The notes under the pieces were generated by a model. The model saw only the letters and a list, made by a program, of their open reading frames with translations. It did no database searches and had not been told where the DNA came from. Positions 12,276-20,866 of a stretch of 64,000 bases of DNA are shown piece by piece. This DNA comes from Procambarus clarkii (Eukaryota; Arthropoda; Malacostraca; Decapoda; Cambaridae). The stretch covers positions 6,054,556-6,118,555 of the forward strand of contig NC_091188.1 of NCBI RefSeq assembly GCF_040958095.1. The letters run 5' to 3'. A program made the position numbers and the translations under genes. Position 1 is the stretch's first letter, and the number at the start of each line of letters is the position of its first letter.

Positions 12276-15200
12276 AGTATGGTAATAATAATAATAATTT
12301 ATTATTATTATTATTACAGTATTATTATAATTTTTAAACATTTTCCTGATTAATAGCATTTGACATTGATAGATATATTTAGAGTCTGGTTAGTACAATT
12401 GGGTTTGTTCTCAACTCACAGTCAGGAATCCCAGGTGGGGACTGGAAAATTAGGATTAAGGACCTGCCCGAAATGCTATGCGAGCGCTTTGTCCAAGGTT
12501 CGTATCCTGGCCGAGGAGGATTTACTGGGCGCCAATCCTTAACTGTAGCCTCTGTTTACCCAACAGTAAAATCCCATTTTACTGTTGGGTAAACCTGGTT
12601 GTTTTGTTCAACGATTTGGCGAGTCGTATTCTGAGGAAAATGGGATTAATGACTTGCCCGAAACACTGTGTGCTTGTGGCTGTACAAGAAAATAAGAACT
12701 CTTTCATATATAAATAAATACTGTATACACAAAAAAACTATACTTCATTGTTTTTTGTTTGCAGGCTATGGAATGACTGAAACTTCTCCAGTGACACATG
12801 CAACACCCAAAATCAATGGCGTACTTGGCTCTGCTGGAGTAGTTATTCCCAATACCATGGCTAAGATTATTGATCTTAATACTGGCAAAATCCTTGGACC
12901 TGAGATGGGAGAAGGCGAACTTTGTATAAAAGGACCACAAGTATGTTTTTTTATGTGCATTTTGTTGAGCCAGATTCATTTTAAAAATACAAATAGATAT
13001 GAACAAACAAACTGAATTTGGTGAAGTCCAAGTGGCTGACTACTAATAAATTCACCTTTAACATTAACAAAATATACTACATATTATCTGGAACAAAATT
13101 TGCCAGCAAAATAGATACAGTATAAGAATATATGATACCCAGAGTTACGAGCAGAGTGGTATATTCTGTTTTGATGTATTTAAGACCTTTAAAAAGAGGT
13201 TTCTAATTCTTTGGATTAACTAACAACCTTCTCTGTGTGTATTCCAGTGAATTTATGTTAATTCTTCAGTAGAGTGACCAAATATGAACTGCATAACCTA
13301 AGAAGGGCATGATAAAGTTGATGACTAACATTAGACATCTTAATGCCAGTGCTTCCAGATATGAATTCATAATTCTATTTACCTTGATCCATACATTTAT
13401 ACATTATTTTTTTGCTTAACCCCTGCACTGCGCAACGTGCTTTGAGGCAGTCGAAAGATGGTGCGCAACGCGCCTCGGGGCGTTCATAAGTATAGGGTAC
13501 GATTCAAAAGCGGCACGTGGTGACGCAGATATAAAATGGATGCCTGAGGCTTCCAGTAAACGTCTGCCATTTTGAAAAAAAATCCCAGCATGCCCCAGGG
13601 TCATGGGGACCCTCAGTTTCAAGGAAGCAACCATGTCTTGTACGCATCGTCTACGAGCTCTCAGTCCACAGTCAGCCACAGTCCAGCAAAACGAATCTCA
13701 TGGGATGAAATACGGGACATATTGCATGATTATGGACCAATTGATGATGATTTAGACTACAGTCCTGAAAAAGACCTAACACAGGGGTCGGACTCGAGTG
13801 ATGGGGAGTGACCGAGGTGGACAATGTCGCGAGTGTGTACAGTATACTCACCTCGCCCGGCCTGCTTCGCTGCCCTGGGTCAACACCGCTAGAGTTACCA
13901 TCACTATGCATGTCCCCTGATGTGAGTTTATTTGGTGATACTACATGTGATTGGTCATTTTCGGGCTTCAGTGATGTAGGCTCTGATACAAGAAGTATTG
14001 ATGAACTGAGTACAATCAGCGATGGTCTTACTAGGCGAGGTTTTACTGCCCCAGCAACATGCCCAGGCAAGCGCCAGCGTGTCACGTGGTCTGAGGACAA
14101 AGATGACAGTGCCTCCTCGACATCAGGTGCTCATGGTAAGCCTATAATATGCAGAACACTCTCATCTTCTGGCATTCTCATACCCAGCTCTAGCACAAGA
14201 CGACGGAGCAGTATTGTTGGGGCCCATGCTGGTGGTGCTCGTGCTGGAGTTGGCCGTGGTGTTGGCACCAAACCACTGGTGTACTTGTGTGGGAGGACTG
14301 TGAGATTTTTGTTCCACAAATTCCAGCATTTGATGATACCGATGTTGGTGTGACACTCTTATTTCCCTATACTGGTGATGATATGGCTGAAATTGATTAT
14401 TTTATGTCATATTTTGATCAGAAATTCGGGGACCTTCTCGTTGCAGAGACCAACAGATACACTTACAGCCTCATTGACTCGGGCATTTTACCTGCCTCTC
14501 GAATGACACGTTGGAAAGACACGACAAATAAGGAAATGTATGTGTTTTTAGAGTTGTGCATGATGATGAGGCATTCAGATAAATAAGTGATCCAGGATTA
14601 TTGGAGCAAAGATAGCCTTGTTCCATCTCCAGTGTTCAACAGGTACATGTCATGTGATAGGTTCCTGCTGCTTCTCAGGTGCCTGCACTTTGAGAAAAAT
14701 GATAATGAAGACAGACACGACAGACTGTGGAAGGTGCGGAAGATATTTAGTGATATGAGAGGAAAGTTATGTGACTATTTTGTACCAGGACAGAATGTTG
14801 AGACTGATGAATCGCTAGTCCTCTTCAAGGGATGACTGCCGTTCAAGCAGTACATTCCATCAAAGCAGCACCGGTTTGGACTCAAGTTTTTCATGCTATG
14901 TGACTGCGAAACTGGTATTGTCATGTACATGATAGTGTATTCAGGTACAGATGTTGACATACCATGTCAAGATCCGTACGGGTTCTCAGGCAGTGTCGTG
15001 AAAACACTCATGGAACCGTTGCTGAACAAGGGGCATATCCCATTCACGGACAACTACTATATCAGCCCCTTGGCATATGCGGCACTGTCAAGCCCCTCAG
15101 GAGGAAAATGCCAGCGTTTGGCATTGGTATTGCAGTGTGTGATTGCCAGCTGCAAAAGTGTGAACAAATCTTATCAGTACGCTGGAGGGGACAGACGCGA

Positions 15201-18200
15201 GGTGAATATGTTGACAACTATTCACACCAGTGCCATGCTGGAGAGTGGCAAAGTGAACTTTGCAACACGGTTCTCAATATATAAACCTGATTGTGTCATT
15301 GACTACAACGTAAATATGCGGCTAGTTGATAAATGTGACATGATGGTTGGTGCCATCATGTACAATTACACGATTGTACTTCAAGGAGAGTGAAGTTAAC
15401 TTCAAATAAAATTTCAGGTTTCAAAGAAAATGAAGTTAAGACTATGGCAGTACAGTGGCACCTCGATTAACGAGCGGCTCTATCTACGAGCATTTCAAGT
15501 AACGAGCAAGCCACTCACAGAACATTTGTCTCTACTAACAAGCTTTTCCTCGATTAACGAGCATTTCCGCTAATTCTCGGACATCTTTTACGACAGTTTT
15601 GTTGTTGTTTCGCAAGACGAGTTTTCCACATGACGAGCTCGGTGCCAGAACGGATTAAACTCGTTAATCGAGGTGCCATTGTACTGTATTACCAAACATT
15701 GTTTCGTCCAGGATGGACCGAAACGTTGTTTGAAGTACAATGACCCTTGACCCAAAAGATATATGTGTTTCGGTGACCTAACACACGTATCTTTTGAATC
15801 CTAAATTAAATTGTTATTAACATCTTACTATTAAAATGATATTATTATAATTATAAAAAATTCCTTAGGAATAATATAAAAGTTTCTAGCTCAGTAAGCC
15901 TCAATATGAGACAGACAATAGGAAATTCTTTACCACCCATAGAGTAATAAACCCATGGAACTGTCCACCAGCCAAAGCTAAACAGTGCTACGTTCCAAAG
16001 TACATCTTGAAAACCCCTTACAAAATAGTAATTATTGGGTAAATCAGGTTAAATAAGGTAAATTATAATGGTAACTCACAGTATGTAGTGTACATCTATG
16101 CCATACGAAGTGGTAGAGCTTTGCTCTGGGGTAGTTTGCTGGATCCAGAACAATAGTGTTTTGGCTACGTGATGTCATGTAATGAGGAAGATTGACTGAA
16201 TGGGTTGGTGTTTAGATTTTTTTCTATCCTTCTGTCCCTAAATTGCTCTCATATTTTATCTGGGCTGATTCCACCCCACACCATGAAACTGGAGAATAAA
16301 CAAATGATACTATTATTTTCCCAGGTTATGAAAGGATACTTCAAAAATGAAGAAGCAACAAGAAATACAATTGACAAAGATGGTTGGCTCCATACAGGCG
16401 ACATTGCCAGAATTGATGAGAATCACAATGTCTTCATTGTGGACCGACTAAAAGAGCTCATCAAAGTAAAAGGTTTACAGGTCAGCAATAATTATACACT
16501 GCTCACTAAACTCTTCTGAACATTGTTCTACTCGTCATATTACCCAAATGAAGCCTAAGAGACCCATAATTTGTTAAATTTTTATTGTTAATATCTGATG
16601 AGTGTAAAGAAAAATTGCTCTATTTTTATTACAAATATACTTGCCTTTAAATATTCCTGTATAGTTGATGATCACCCAAGAAATAGACATTGCTTGTGCA
16701 GTATCCCTGTGGGCCAGGGATTCGATCCCGGGATTCCAGATTGTGAGTATATATATGTATCAGTGCATGAATGTATGCATATATCAAATAAAGGAAACAG
16801 CTGAAGGCCTATTGGCTCATGTGAGGCATTTATGTCCACGATGTAAATAATAGCTTGCCAGTTTCCTTAGTTCTATTGTTCTTATTGACACACATTTTCC
16901 TGAATTTTCATTCATTCATACATATATATCAATGATAAATGAAACATGTCTATAAATATATGAATGAATGAATGAATGTATGTATTTACAGTATCAATAA
17001 GAACATCAAACAATGGAAACTGCATAAGGCTTATTGGCCCATACAAGGTAGCGCCTATTTATATCCACGATATAAATAAGAGCTGCTTCATATAGACAGT
17101 AGGCCTTCTGCTGTTTTCTTTGTTTGTTGCGTATATACATTCCTTCGTTTATTGATACATTCATACTCAATATCAGGAATCCCTGGTTCAAATCGCGGAC
17201 AGAACAGAAATGGTTTGGCACATTTCTTTTAACTTAATGCCTTTGTTCACCTAGCAGTAAATAGGTACCTGGGAGTTAATCAACTATTGTGGAGTTGCAT
17301 CTTGGGGAGGGTCAGTAGTTTGACCTTGGGGACCTCGATACAAGTCTAAAGTATATGTGTACATATGCTACCTGGCTCTGGCAAAATAAATTATCATAAT
17401 TGTTATTATTATTCTTTGATACATTCATTGTAGAATTGAATACATTATAGTTATTAATGTACAGAATCCATGTTTTGTAAATTAGATGTACATAAATCTA
17501 GTTATTCAACACAAATACGATAGTGAGTAAACTAGTAAGTGTAAAAACGATCATCTAGACATTCAAGGTTAGCACTAAGAGTCATCTGGCTCAGTCACCG
17601 TGAGTAGCTGATGCAAAGTCTGGTGTTGACAGCTCTGGCTGGGCAGCCACGTGGTTAACTTATACAGTGCACAAAACTGGTTACAATGAAGATACTCGGT
17701 TTACTTTTCTGTACATTTTGTATATACATTAATTATTTTATAAGGAAAAATATTTTTATTTATTTTTTACCATTCCATATTCAAGATGGTTTTACCATAG
17801 TCAAGATACACGGTATAGAGTACCTATGCTTTCCACAATCAACTGACTCAAATATGCCAGAAAAGAACAAGAGAAAATTTGTTAAACTTAAGCAGGCTTT
17901 AGTAAAGCCTTTAATAATGCTGTTTGTGCTTTTTAAGATGTACAGTATATGAATGGCTTTTCTAATTATCAATTCAAACAGTTATTATATAAAAGGCATT
18001 AAGCTAATTGGCTAATAGTTCAACATAAGTGATCTATTCCCTTTTTAACCCTTAAACTGCTCACATTGCCTGCAAGTAATAGGGACAAGTGCGCTAATCA
18101 CCTGTGAGGAGATCAGATGTGCTGTTCATAATATTCAAAAGTCCTAAAGATTCTGTGTGGACATAATTCAACACTAGAGATCTACAGGACTGTAATCGCT

Positions 18201-19337
18201 TATTTGCCTCTTCTCTGGTAACCACTGAGCATATCTCTCCAGGATGATAATTTGAGTAAATCATCATTCTCACTCAAGTTCATCTAGAATGTAATTATTG
18301 TTGATGGAGGATAAAGAGTTAACATGTTGAACTTTGTTGATAATAAACTATAATAACAATAATAATACAGTATATAATAATAATAATAATAAATACATGA
18401 TTGCAGTAAAATTTTAATGCCACTAATCAAGTAGCATTTCTATCATACAATGAATCGAGACAAAATTTGTAGATCATTGTGGAAGAGTTGAATGGATAAG
18501 CAGAGAGAAACGTTTGAACTGTGCATTAAGCATTATAATTGTATTGGTAAATGTGTTAGATCTGAAGTATGACAGACATGAACAATTAATGTTTGCTCTG
18601 TATAACTTTCTTTCAGGCATGAGATTTTATGAAATAAAATCATACTTAGCATTATATTAATCTCTGGATTATGTTATGGCAGATTAGGATTATATTAGTG
18701 TTCTTCTGGCGAGCTGATAGCAAGCTTACTAATTTCCTAAGTGTAGCTACACCATGAAGGCTATGCTGGTGTCCCAACTTATCCATAATCCTTACCATAT
18801 GTACTACACCATTAACCACACATATTATCAGGGGGTTTTGAATATTGCTCTGAATGTCACTCTTATGCAGACTGGGTAGGTGGCTCCTCCCTTCTAATTA
18901 AACAGACACTGTTTATCTTTCCAAATTAACTCATGAAATGGCTTGGATATTTAGATCAAATTTTTGGGTATTGATAATTTTATTTAGATCAAATTACTGT
19001 ATATCAAAATCACCTGCAAATACTTATTTCTTAAATTCTTGTTTTCAACAAGGTTGCTCCAGCGGAGTTGGAAGATCTAATAAGGAAGCATCCAAGTGTA
19101 GCAGATGTAGCAGTGATTGGTCTTCCTCATGAAAGGTCAGGAGAGGTACCAAGAGCCTACGTGGTATTAGTGCCTGGCTCAAATATATCTGAAGAATCCA
19201 TTGCTGAGTATGTTGCTAGGGAGGTTGCTCCTCACAAACAGCTCTCAGGAGGTGTAAAGTTTATTGACATCTTGCCAAAATCTGCAACGGGAAAGACTTT
19301 GAGACGTGAACTGAGGGAAATTGCTCTTGCACAATAA
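3538..19337 (+). CDS. 4-coumarate:CoA ligase-like acyl-CoA synthetase (ANL superfamily), 8 exons seen, N-terminus missing
   Basis: Adenylate-forming enzyme that activates a carboxylic acid with ATP and passes it to CoA; the true substrate is unknown. Exons: 3538-3745, 6393-6592, 8746-8893, 9636-9790, 11220-11394, 12765-12940, 16325-16480, 19053-19337. All junctions are AG/GT and the phases join to 500 residues plus stop. Family motifs seen, numbered from the first visible residue: P-loop [11 protein letters not shown] (about 147), [13 protein letters not shown] (297-301), GWLHTGD (374-380), [11 protein letters not shown], and PKSATGK with the C-domain catalytic Lys at 487. The family is usually 530-560 residues, so about 40-60 N-terminal residues lie in unseen exon(s) upstream. 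The C-terminus is ALAQ, with no SKL-type peroxisomal signal, unlike many insect relatives. No internal stop or frameshift was found. Insect firefly luciferase relatives and 4CL-like enzymes cannot be told apart here. Confidence 0.93.
3962..4009. repeat. 23-bp perfect hairpin
   Basis: Arms 3962-3984 and 3987-4009 (CACACATACACAATGTGGATC and its complement) are separated by only CC. It can extrude as a cruciform next to the GT/GC and AT tracts. Confidence 0.9.
4068..4152. repeat. (AT)n microsatellite
   Basis: About 85 bp of alternating A and T abutting the left end of the foldback element at 4153. Confidence 0.97.
4153..4541. mobile_element. Foldback MITE carrying TTAGG words
   Basis: Left arm begins GTCGTACCTAGTAGCCAGAA; the right arm is its complement, ending at 4541. 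The arms match for about 75 bp, through CCTAATAAGCCAAGTTTTC, with a few mismatches. The loop holds CCTAA/TTAGG motifs in both orientations (about 4340-4450). Both ends abut (AT)n tracts, consistent with insertion at TA-rich DNA. No coding capacity. Confidence 0.82.
4542..4606. repeat. (AT)n microsatellite
   Basis: About 65 bp of alternating A and T abutting the right end of the foldback MITE. Confidence 0.97.
4613..5300 (+). repeat. Duplicated dispersed repeat with 'ACCACCTCTGG' head
   Basis: Two related copies, about 4613-4800 and 5149-5300, share GAGGGTACCACCTCTGG-like, GGGACCCATAGCCTCGGAG and the pyrimidine-rich TCTCCTA(C/T)CACCCCC. Between them lie a unique segment (4800-5057) and an imperfect AT tract (5058-5130). 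Class unknown. Confidence 0.75.
5550..6170 (+). pseudogene. LINE fragment, 3' end of reverse transcriptase region
   Basis: Broken frames recall the C-terminal part of a non-LTR element: PHLNYCIQA-like, KNHPRTKS (for ATKIIPEL), then the tail with CAAGGCTACTAA. It shares ATCATCCCAGAACTAAGTCA with the copy at 8990-9490. Many stops. CR1/L2-like in character, but the clade is unproven. Confidence 0.7.
6393..6592 (+). CDS. Ligase exon B
   Basis: Acceptor CTTTCTTACAG, donor GTAAGA. Encodes [19 protein letters not shown] onward to FPHNVQ: the family segment between the first N-domain block and the ATP loop. Ends on a codon boundary. Confidence 0.9.
6593..8745. other. Ligase intron, mostly unassigned
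   Basis: Holds a short 32-36 bp tandem (GGAATTC(C/G)TGG units, about 7168-7245), a retroposon-like tail near 7630-7760 and the 86-bp LINE insertion at 8376-8461. No gene on either strand. Confidence 0.6.
8376..8461 (+). mobile_element. 86-bp truncated LINE insertion with 15-bp target duplication
   Basis: Sequence GGGTAGAAATAGCC... to the (TTGAAC) tail matches the 3' end of the LINE at 61463-63745. It is flanked by a perfect repeat, AACATCTGTCAGTCT, at 8361-8375 and 8462-8476. This is a clean target-primed reverse transcription product that lost all but its 3' tail. Confidence 0.93.
8746..8893 (+). CDS. Ligase exon C (ATP-binding P-loop)
   Basis: Acceptor CCTTCAG, donor GTAAAG. Encodes the AMP-binding signature [16 protein letters not shown], which binds the phosphates of ATP. 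Ends in phase 1. Confidence 0.95.
8990..9490 (+). pseudogene. LINE fragment, second copy of the 5550-6170 family
   Basis: Shares ATCACCCCAGAACTAAGTCA, ACTACAAACCAGATATGACA and GAGGCCACTAGCTTGGT with the first copy. Numerous stops and indels. Lies in the intron between ligase exons C and D. Confidence 0.7.
9636..9790 (+). CDS. Ligase exon D
   Basis: Acceptor TTTTTTGCAG, donor GTAAGA. Encodes the PYFHIYGM block (acyl-pocket region, A4 motif) and ends FIDVLEKFK on a codon boundary. Confidence 0.94.
10120..10480 (-). pseudogene. LINE reverse-transcriptase C-terminal fragment
   Basis: On the minus strand the open frame 10402-10220 contains [20 protein letters not shown] and KLEKV, the typical end of a non-LTR reverse transcriptase. 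The frame breaks on both sides. Confidence 0.7.
10577..10960 (-). mobile_element. Retroposon tail copy 1
   Basis: Minus-strand copy ending in an (AATA)n tract (10590-10625). It contains ATGCCCGAAACGCTTTGCG-like and ACCTACCTTACCCC segments that recur at 11541-12150. It lies upstream of ligase exon E. Confidence 0.65.
11220..11394 (+). CDS. Ligase exon E
   Basis: Acceptor ATTTTTCAG, donor GTGAGT. Encodes [15 protein letters not shown] and the [10 protein letters not shown] block, and ends ICFQE with a split Gly codon. Related retroposon tails lie on both sides in the same orientation (10577-10960 and 11541-12150). Confidence 0.93.
11400..11540. repeat. (TAA)n array
   Basis: Interrupted AAT/TAA trinucleotide repeat with CAGT interruptions just after exon E. 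It may be the tail of the adjoining minus-strand retroposon. Confidence 0.92.
11541..12150 (-). mobile_element. Retroposon tail copy 2, with nested insertion
   Basis: Related to 10577-10960 and in the same orientation: TTTATTTAGG, AGAGCTAGTACATACAATG, GCTTTTCGGGCA, and the far end with GGGGTAAAGCAGGTTATATGG. It is split by the 174-bp hairpin insertion at 11626-11799. Confidence 0.68.
11626..11799. mobile_element. Foldback insertion with 12-bp target duplication
   Basis: Arms about 11662-11720 and 11742-11799 are inverted copies (TTGACCAGACCACAC... and ...GTGTGTGGTCTGGTCAA) around a short loop. The outer left part starts GCAGGCGATGAGTCACAATA. The whole is flanked by perfect AGTACATACAAT at 11614-11625 and 11800-11811. 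Relatives are at 1591-1715, 15698-15722, 40917-41000 and 49098-49180. Confidence 0.85.
12172..12325. repeat. (TAA)n array
   Basis: Three blocks of AAT/TAA separated by CAGTATGG and a final reversed TTA block, giving an internal inverted repeat. Confidence 0.93.
12400..12720 (+). mobile_element. tRNA-derived SINE, plus strand
   Basis: B-box-like GGTTCGTATCCTGGCCGAGG at 12496-12515, then GGATTTACTGGGCGCCAATC, AACTGTAGCCTCTGTTTA, and the 3' part CTTGCCCGAAACACTGTGTG and GGCTGTACAAGAA, ending in an AT-rich tail. Same family as the minus-strand copy at 34643-34972. It contains an 18-bp hairpin (12554-12571 / 12577-12594). Confidence 0.82.
12765..12940 (+). CDS. Ligase exon F (YGMTE motif)
   Basis: Acceptor TTTGTTTGCAG, donor GTATGT. 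Starts with the end of the split Gly codon followed by [11 protein letters not shown], the adenine/acyl-adenylate binding motif, and ends GELCIKGPQ. Confidence 0.95.
13417..15394 (+). pseudogene. Broken piggyBac-type transposase
   Basis: Left end TTAA (13417-13420) followed by CCCCTGCACTGCGCAACGTG, the piggyBac TTAA target and a plausible terminal repeat; GCGCAACG recurs at 13463. An N-terminal acidic segment starts at 13572. The DDE-type core from 14287 reads [97 protein letters not shown] and [12 protein letters not shown]. Damage: frameshift near 13808 or later in the N-terminal part, TAA at 14584, TGA at 14833 (Arg in the family), and two frameshifts around 15090-15200. It stops before the usual C-terminal Cys-rich domain, and no right terminal repeat was found. 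Confidence 0.88.
15453..15681. mobile_element. Tigger/pogo-type MITE, 229 bp
   Basis: Ends CAGTGGCACCTCGATTAACG and its complement (CGTTAATCGAGGTGCCATTG), flanked by TA on both sides (15451-15452, 15682-15683). No coding capacity. Inserted just beyond the broken end of the piggyBac copy. Confidence 0.9.
15880..16050 (+). repeat. Short LINE tail fragment
   Basis: GAGACAGACAATAGGAAATT, TAGAGTAATAAACCCATGGA and AATCAGGTTAAATAAGG resemble the 3' region of the CR1-like fragments elsewhere in the window. Upstream 15698-15722 is a short piece of the foldback family. Confidence 0.55.
16325..16480 (+). CDS. Ligase exon G (hinge)
   Basis: Acceptor TATTTTCCCAG, donor GTCAGC. Encodes [13 protein letters not shown], with the ribose-binding Asp, and the [11 protein letters not shown] hinge between the N- and C-domains. 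In frame at both ends. Confidence 0.95.
16481..19052. other. Last ligase intron, repeats and unassigned DNA
   Basis: At 16700-16860 and 16985-17390 lie two diverged copies of a repeat with a B-box-like GATTCGATCCC or GGTTCAAATCG, AGGC(C/T)TATTGGC(C/T)CAT and TAGCAGTAAATAGGTACCTG, related to the SINE at 60411-60609. An ATGA/ATGT tetranucleotide patch lies near 16910-16985. 17400-19050 shows nothing recognisable. Confidence 0.6.
19053..19337 (+). CDS. Ligase exon H (C-terminal domain, stop)
   Basis: Acceptor TTTTCAACAAG. Encodes [10 protein letters not shown] through the catalytic-lysine motif [13 protein letters not shown] to the end ALAQ and a TAA stop. Completes the small C-terminal domain that rotates between the adenylation and thioesterification steps. 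Confidence 0.95.
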   Translation, partial: VAPAELEDLIRKHPSVADVAVIGLPHERSGEVPRAYVVLVPGSNISEESIAEYVAREVAPHKQLSGGVKFIDILPKSATGKTLRRELREIALAQ

Positions 19338-19884
19338 TAATTAATTTTTTTTATAATATATTTTTAGTGTTTGAGTTTGTGTATCTGTAGTTCACTGTCT
19401 TCCAATGCACTGTTTATTATTTTGTCACTAATATAGTAAAAGATCACTAATTTTTGTTCAGTTTTTATGAGTTTTAAGATTACACCTTTTTATATAGTAA
19501 TGGAAGTACAGTACTGTACATATACAAATTATGTATCTACAAATAGTATTCCTTACAGCTATTATTCAGTTACTTTCAATTTTTTTTTAAAGATTAGGCA
19601 TATATAGATATTTTACAGTGTACCATACAGCTATTATTACAGAGTAGCCTTCAAATAACAATGCAATTAGTTTATTTAAGTATATAGGTGTACTGTAATT
19701 ACAAAATGTTATTCTTTTGTTTATAGCATTACAGGATCTTTTACACCTGATGACAGGGTCATCCATAAATATTCTCATGTGTCAAATGCTTCGTATTTTG
19801 TCTTTTTCCATATATTTCTGTTCGCTTATTCTGGAAATCTAGTTGGACTAGAAATTAAATATTTTATTTTAGCATCTACACATA
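19338..19884. other. Ligase 3' flank
   Basis: AT-rich sequence after the TAA stop with no gene. It should hold the 3' UTR; ATTAAA near 19853 is one possible signal, not a supported call. Confidence 0.45.
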
Positions 19885-20866
19885 CAGTGGAACCTTGGTT
19901 CTCGAATGACCCTCTTGTAGAATTTTTCTGTTCTTGAGCTCAATTTCTTCAACAAATTTGACTCGGTATTTGAGGTTTGCCTCGGTGATTGATGATACAT
20001 TTATGGGCTGACCGAGAACGTGGCGTGCTTCAGTTTTCCGCCTTGTGACAACTTCACTTGAATTCGTTGTGAAGAATTTCATTGTTTTTGTGTTTTTTTT
20101 TTTTGGGGGGGGGAGGTTTCTGAACAAAAAAGTTCATATTATATATCATGCCATGGATTCCAAGAAAATCAGTGGTAAAGTTCAACCTAAGAAAATAGTT
20201 GTGAGGATGACGATTGAGGAAAAACAAGAGATTCATAGTGAAACAATGTGATGTCTCACTACAGATAAGAACATAAGAATAAAGGTAACTGCAGAAGCCC
20301 TTTTATAACCACCCAATCTCATCCATATATATATATGTTTAACATACGCTTGAAACATTCAAGGAATCCTTCTATTACATTACGCGGTAATTGGTTCACG
20401 GTAGATAAGTGTTAAAACGTAGGGAAAAACAAGTGTCTATAGACAGATTCTTAGTAAGACAATTAAGCAGTGAGCCACAACCAGGTCCTAGTGGTATGCT
20501 TGCTAAACATAAGAGAGAGAGAGAGAGTTCTCCAGAAATGTCATCACTGCTGTTATAATGGAAGGGGACTCCCTTTCCAAACACTAACACCTCTCGTCTT
20601 CCCCATCCCCCCCTTCCTCACCATCTTCCATACGCCAACAAGAGTCCTCAGTAATGGTAAGATATACTTGTACATACTGTAGTACGAAATATAAGTAGTA
20701 GTATGTATAAAATGTACCTTTACATTAATATTTTTAGGGGTGTGGAATGGATTAATTCAATTTACATTACTGTATTTTTTATGGGAAAATTTGTTTCGGT
20801 TTTCAAATTTTCGGTTTTCGATCTTACTCTGGGAACAGATTAAATTTGAAAACAAAGGTACCACTG
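19885..20866 (+). mobile_element. Tigger-type transposon deletion derivative, 982 bp
   Basis: Ends CAGTGGAACCTTGGTTCTCG and its near-complement (...GGTACCACTG), flanked by TA on both sides (19883-19884, 20867-20868). From 20153 an open frame reads MDSKKISGKVQPKKIVV and TIEEKQEIHSETM, matching the start of the Tigger/pogo helix-turn-helix domain, then stops. The rest of the transposase is gone. A secondary repeat (20262-20415, with AAGAACATAAGAATAAAGG) appears to have inserted inside. Confidence 0.88.

Noticed and set aside
13808-14353. A separate 181-residue gene
   Set aside because: It is part of the broken piggyBac transposase region between its acidic N-terminus and DDE core; the frame difference comes from an indel.
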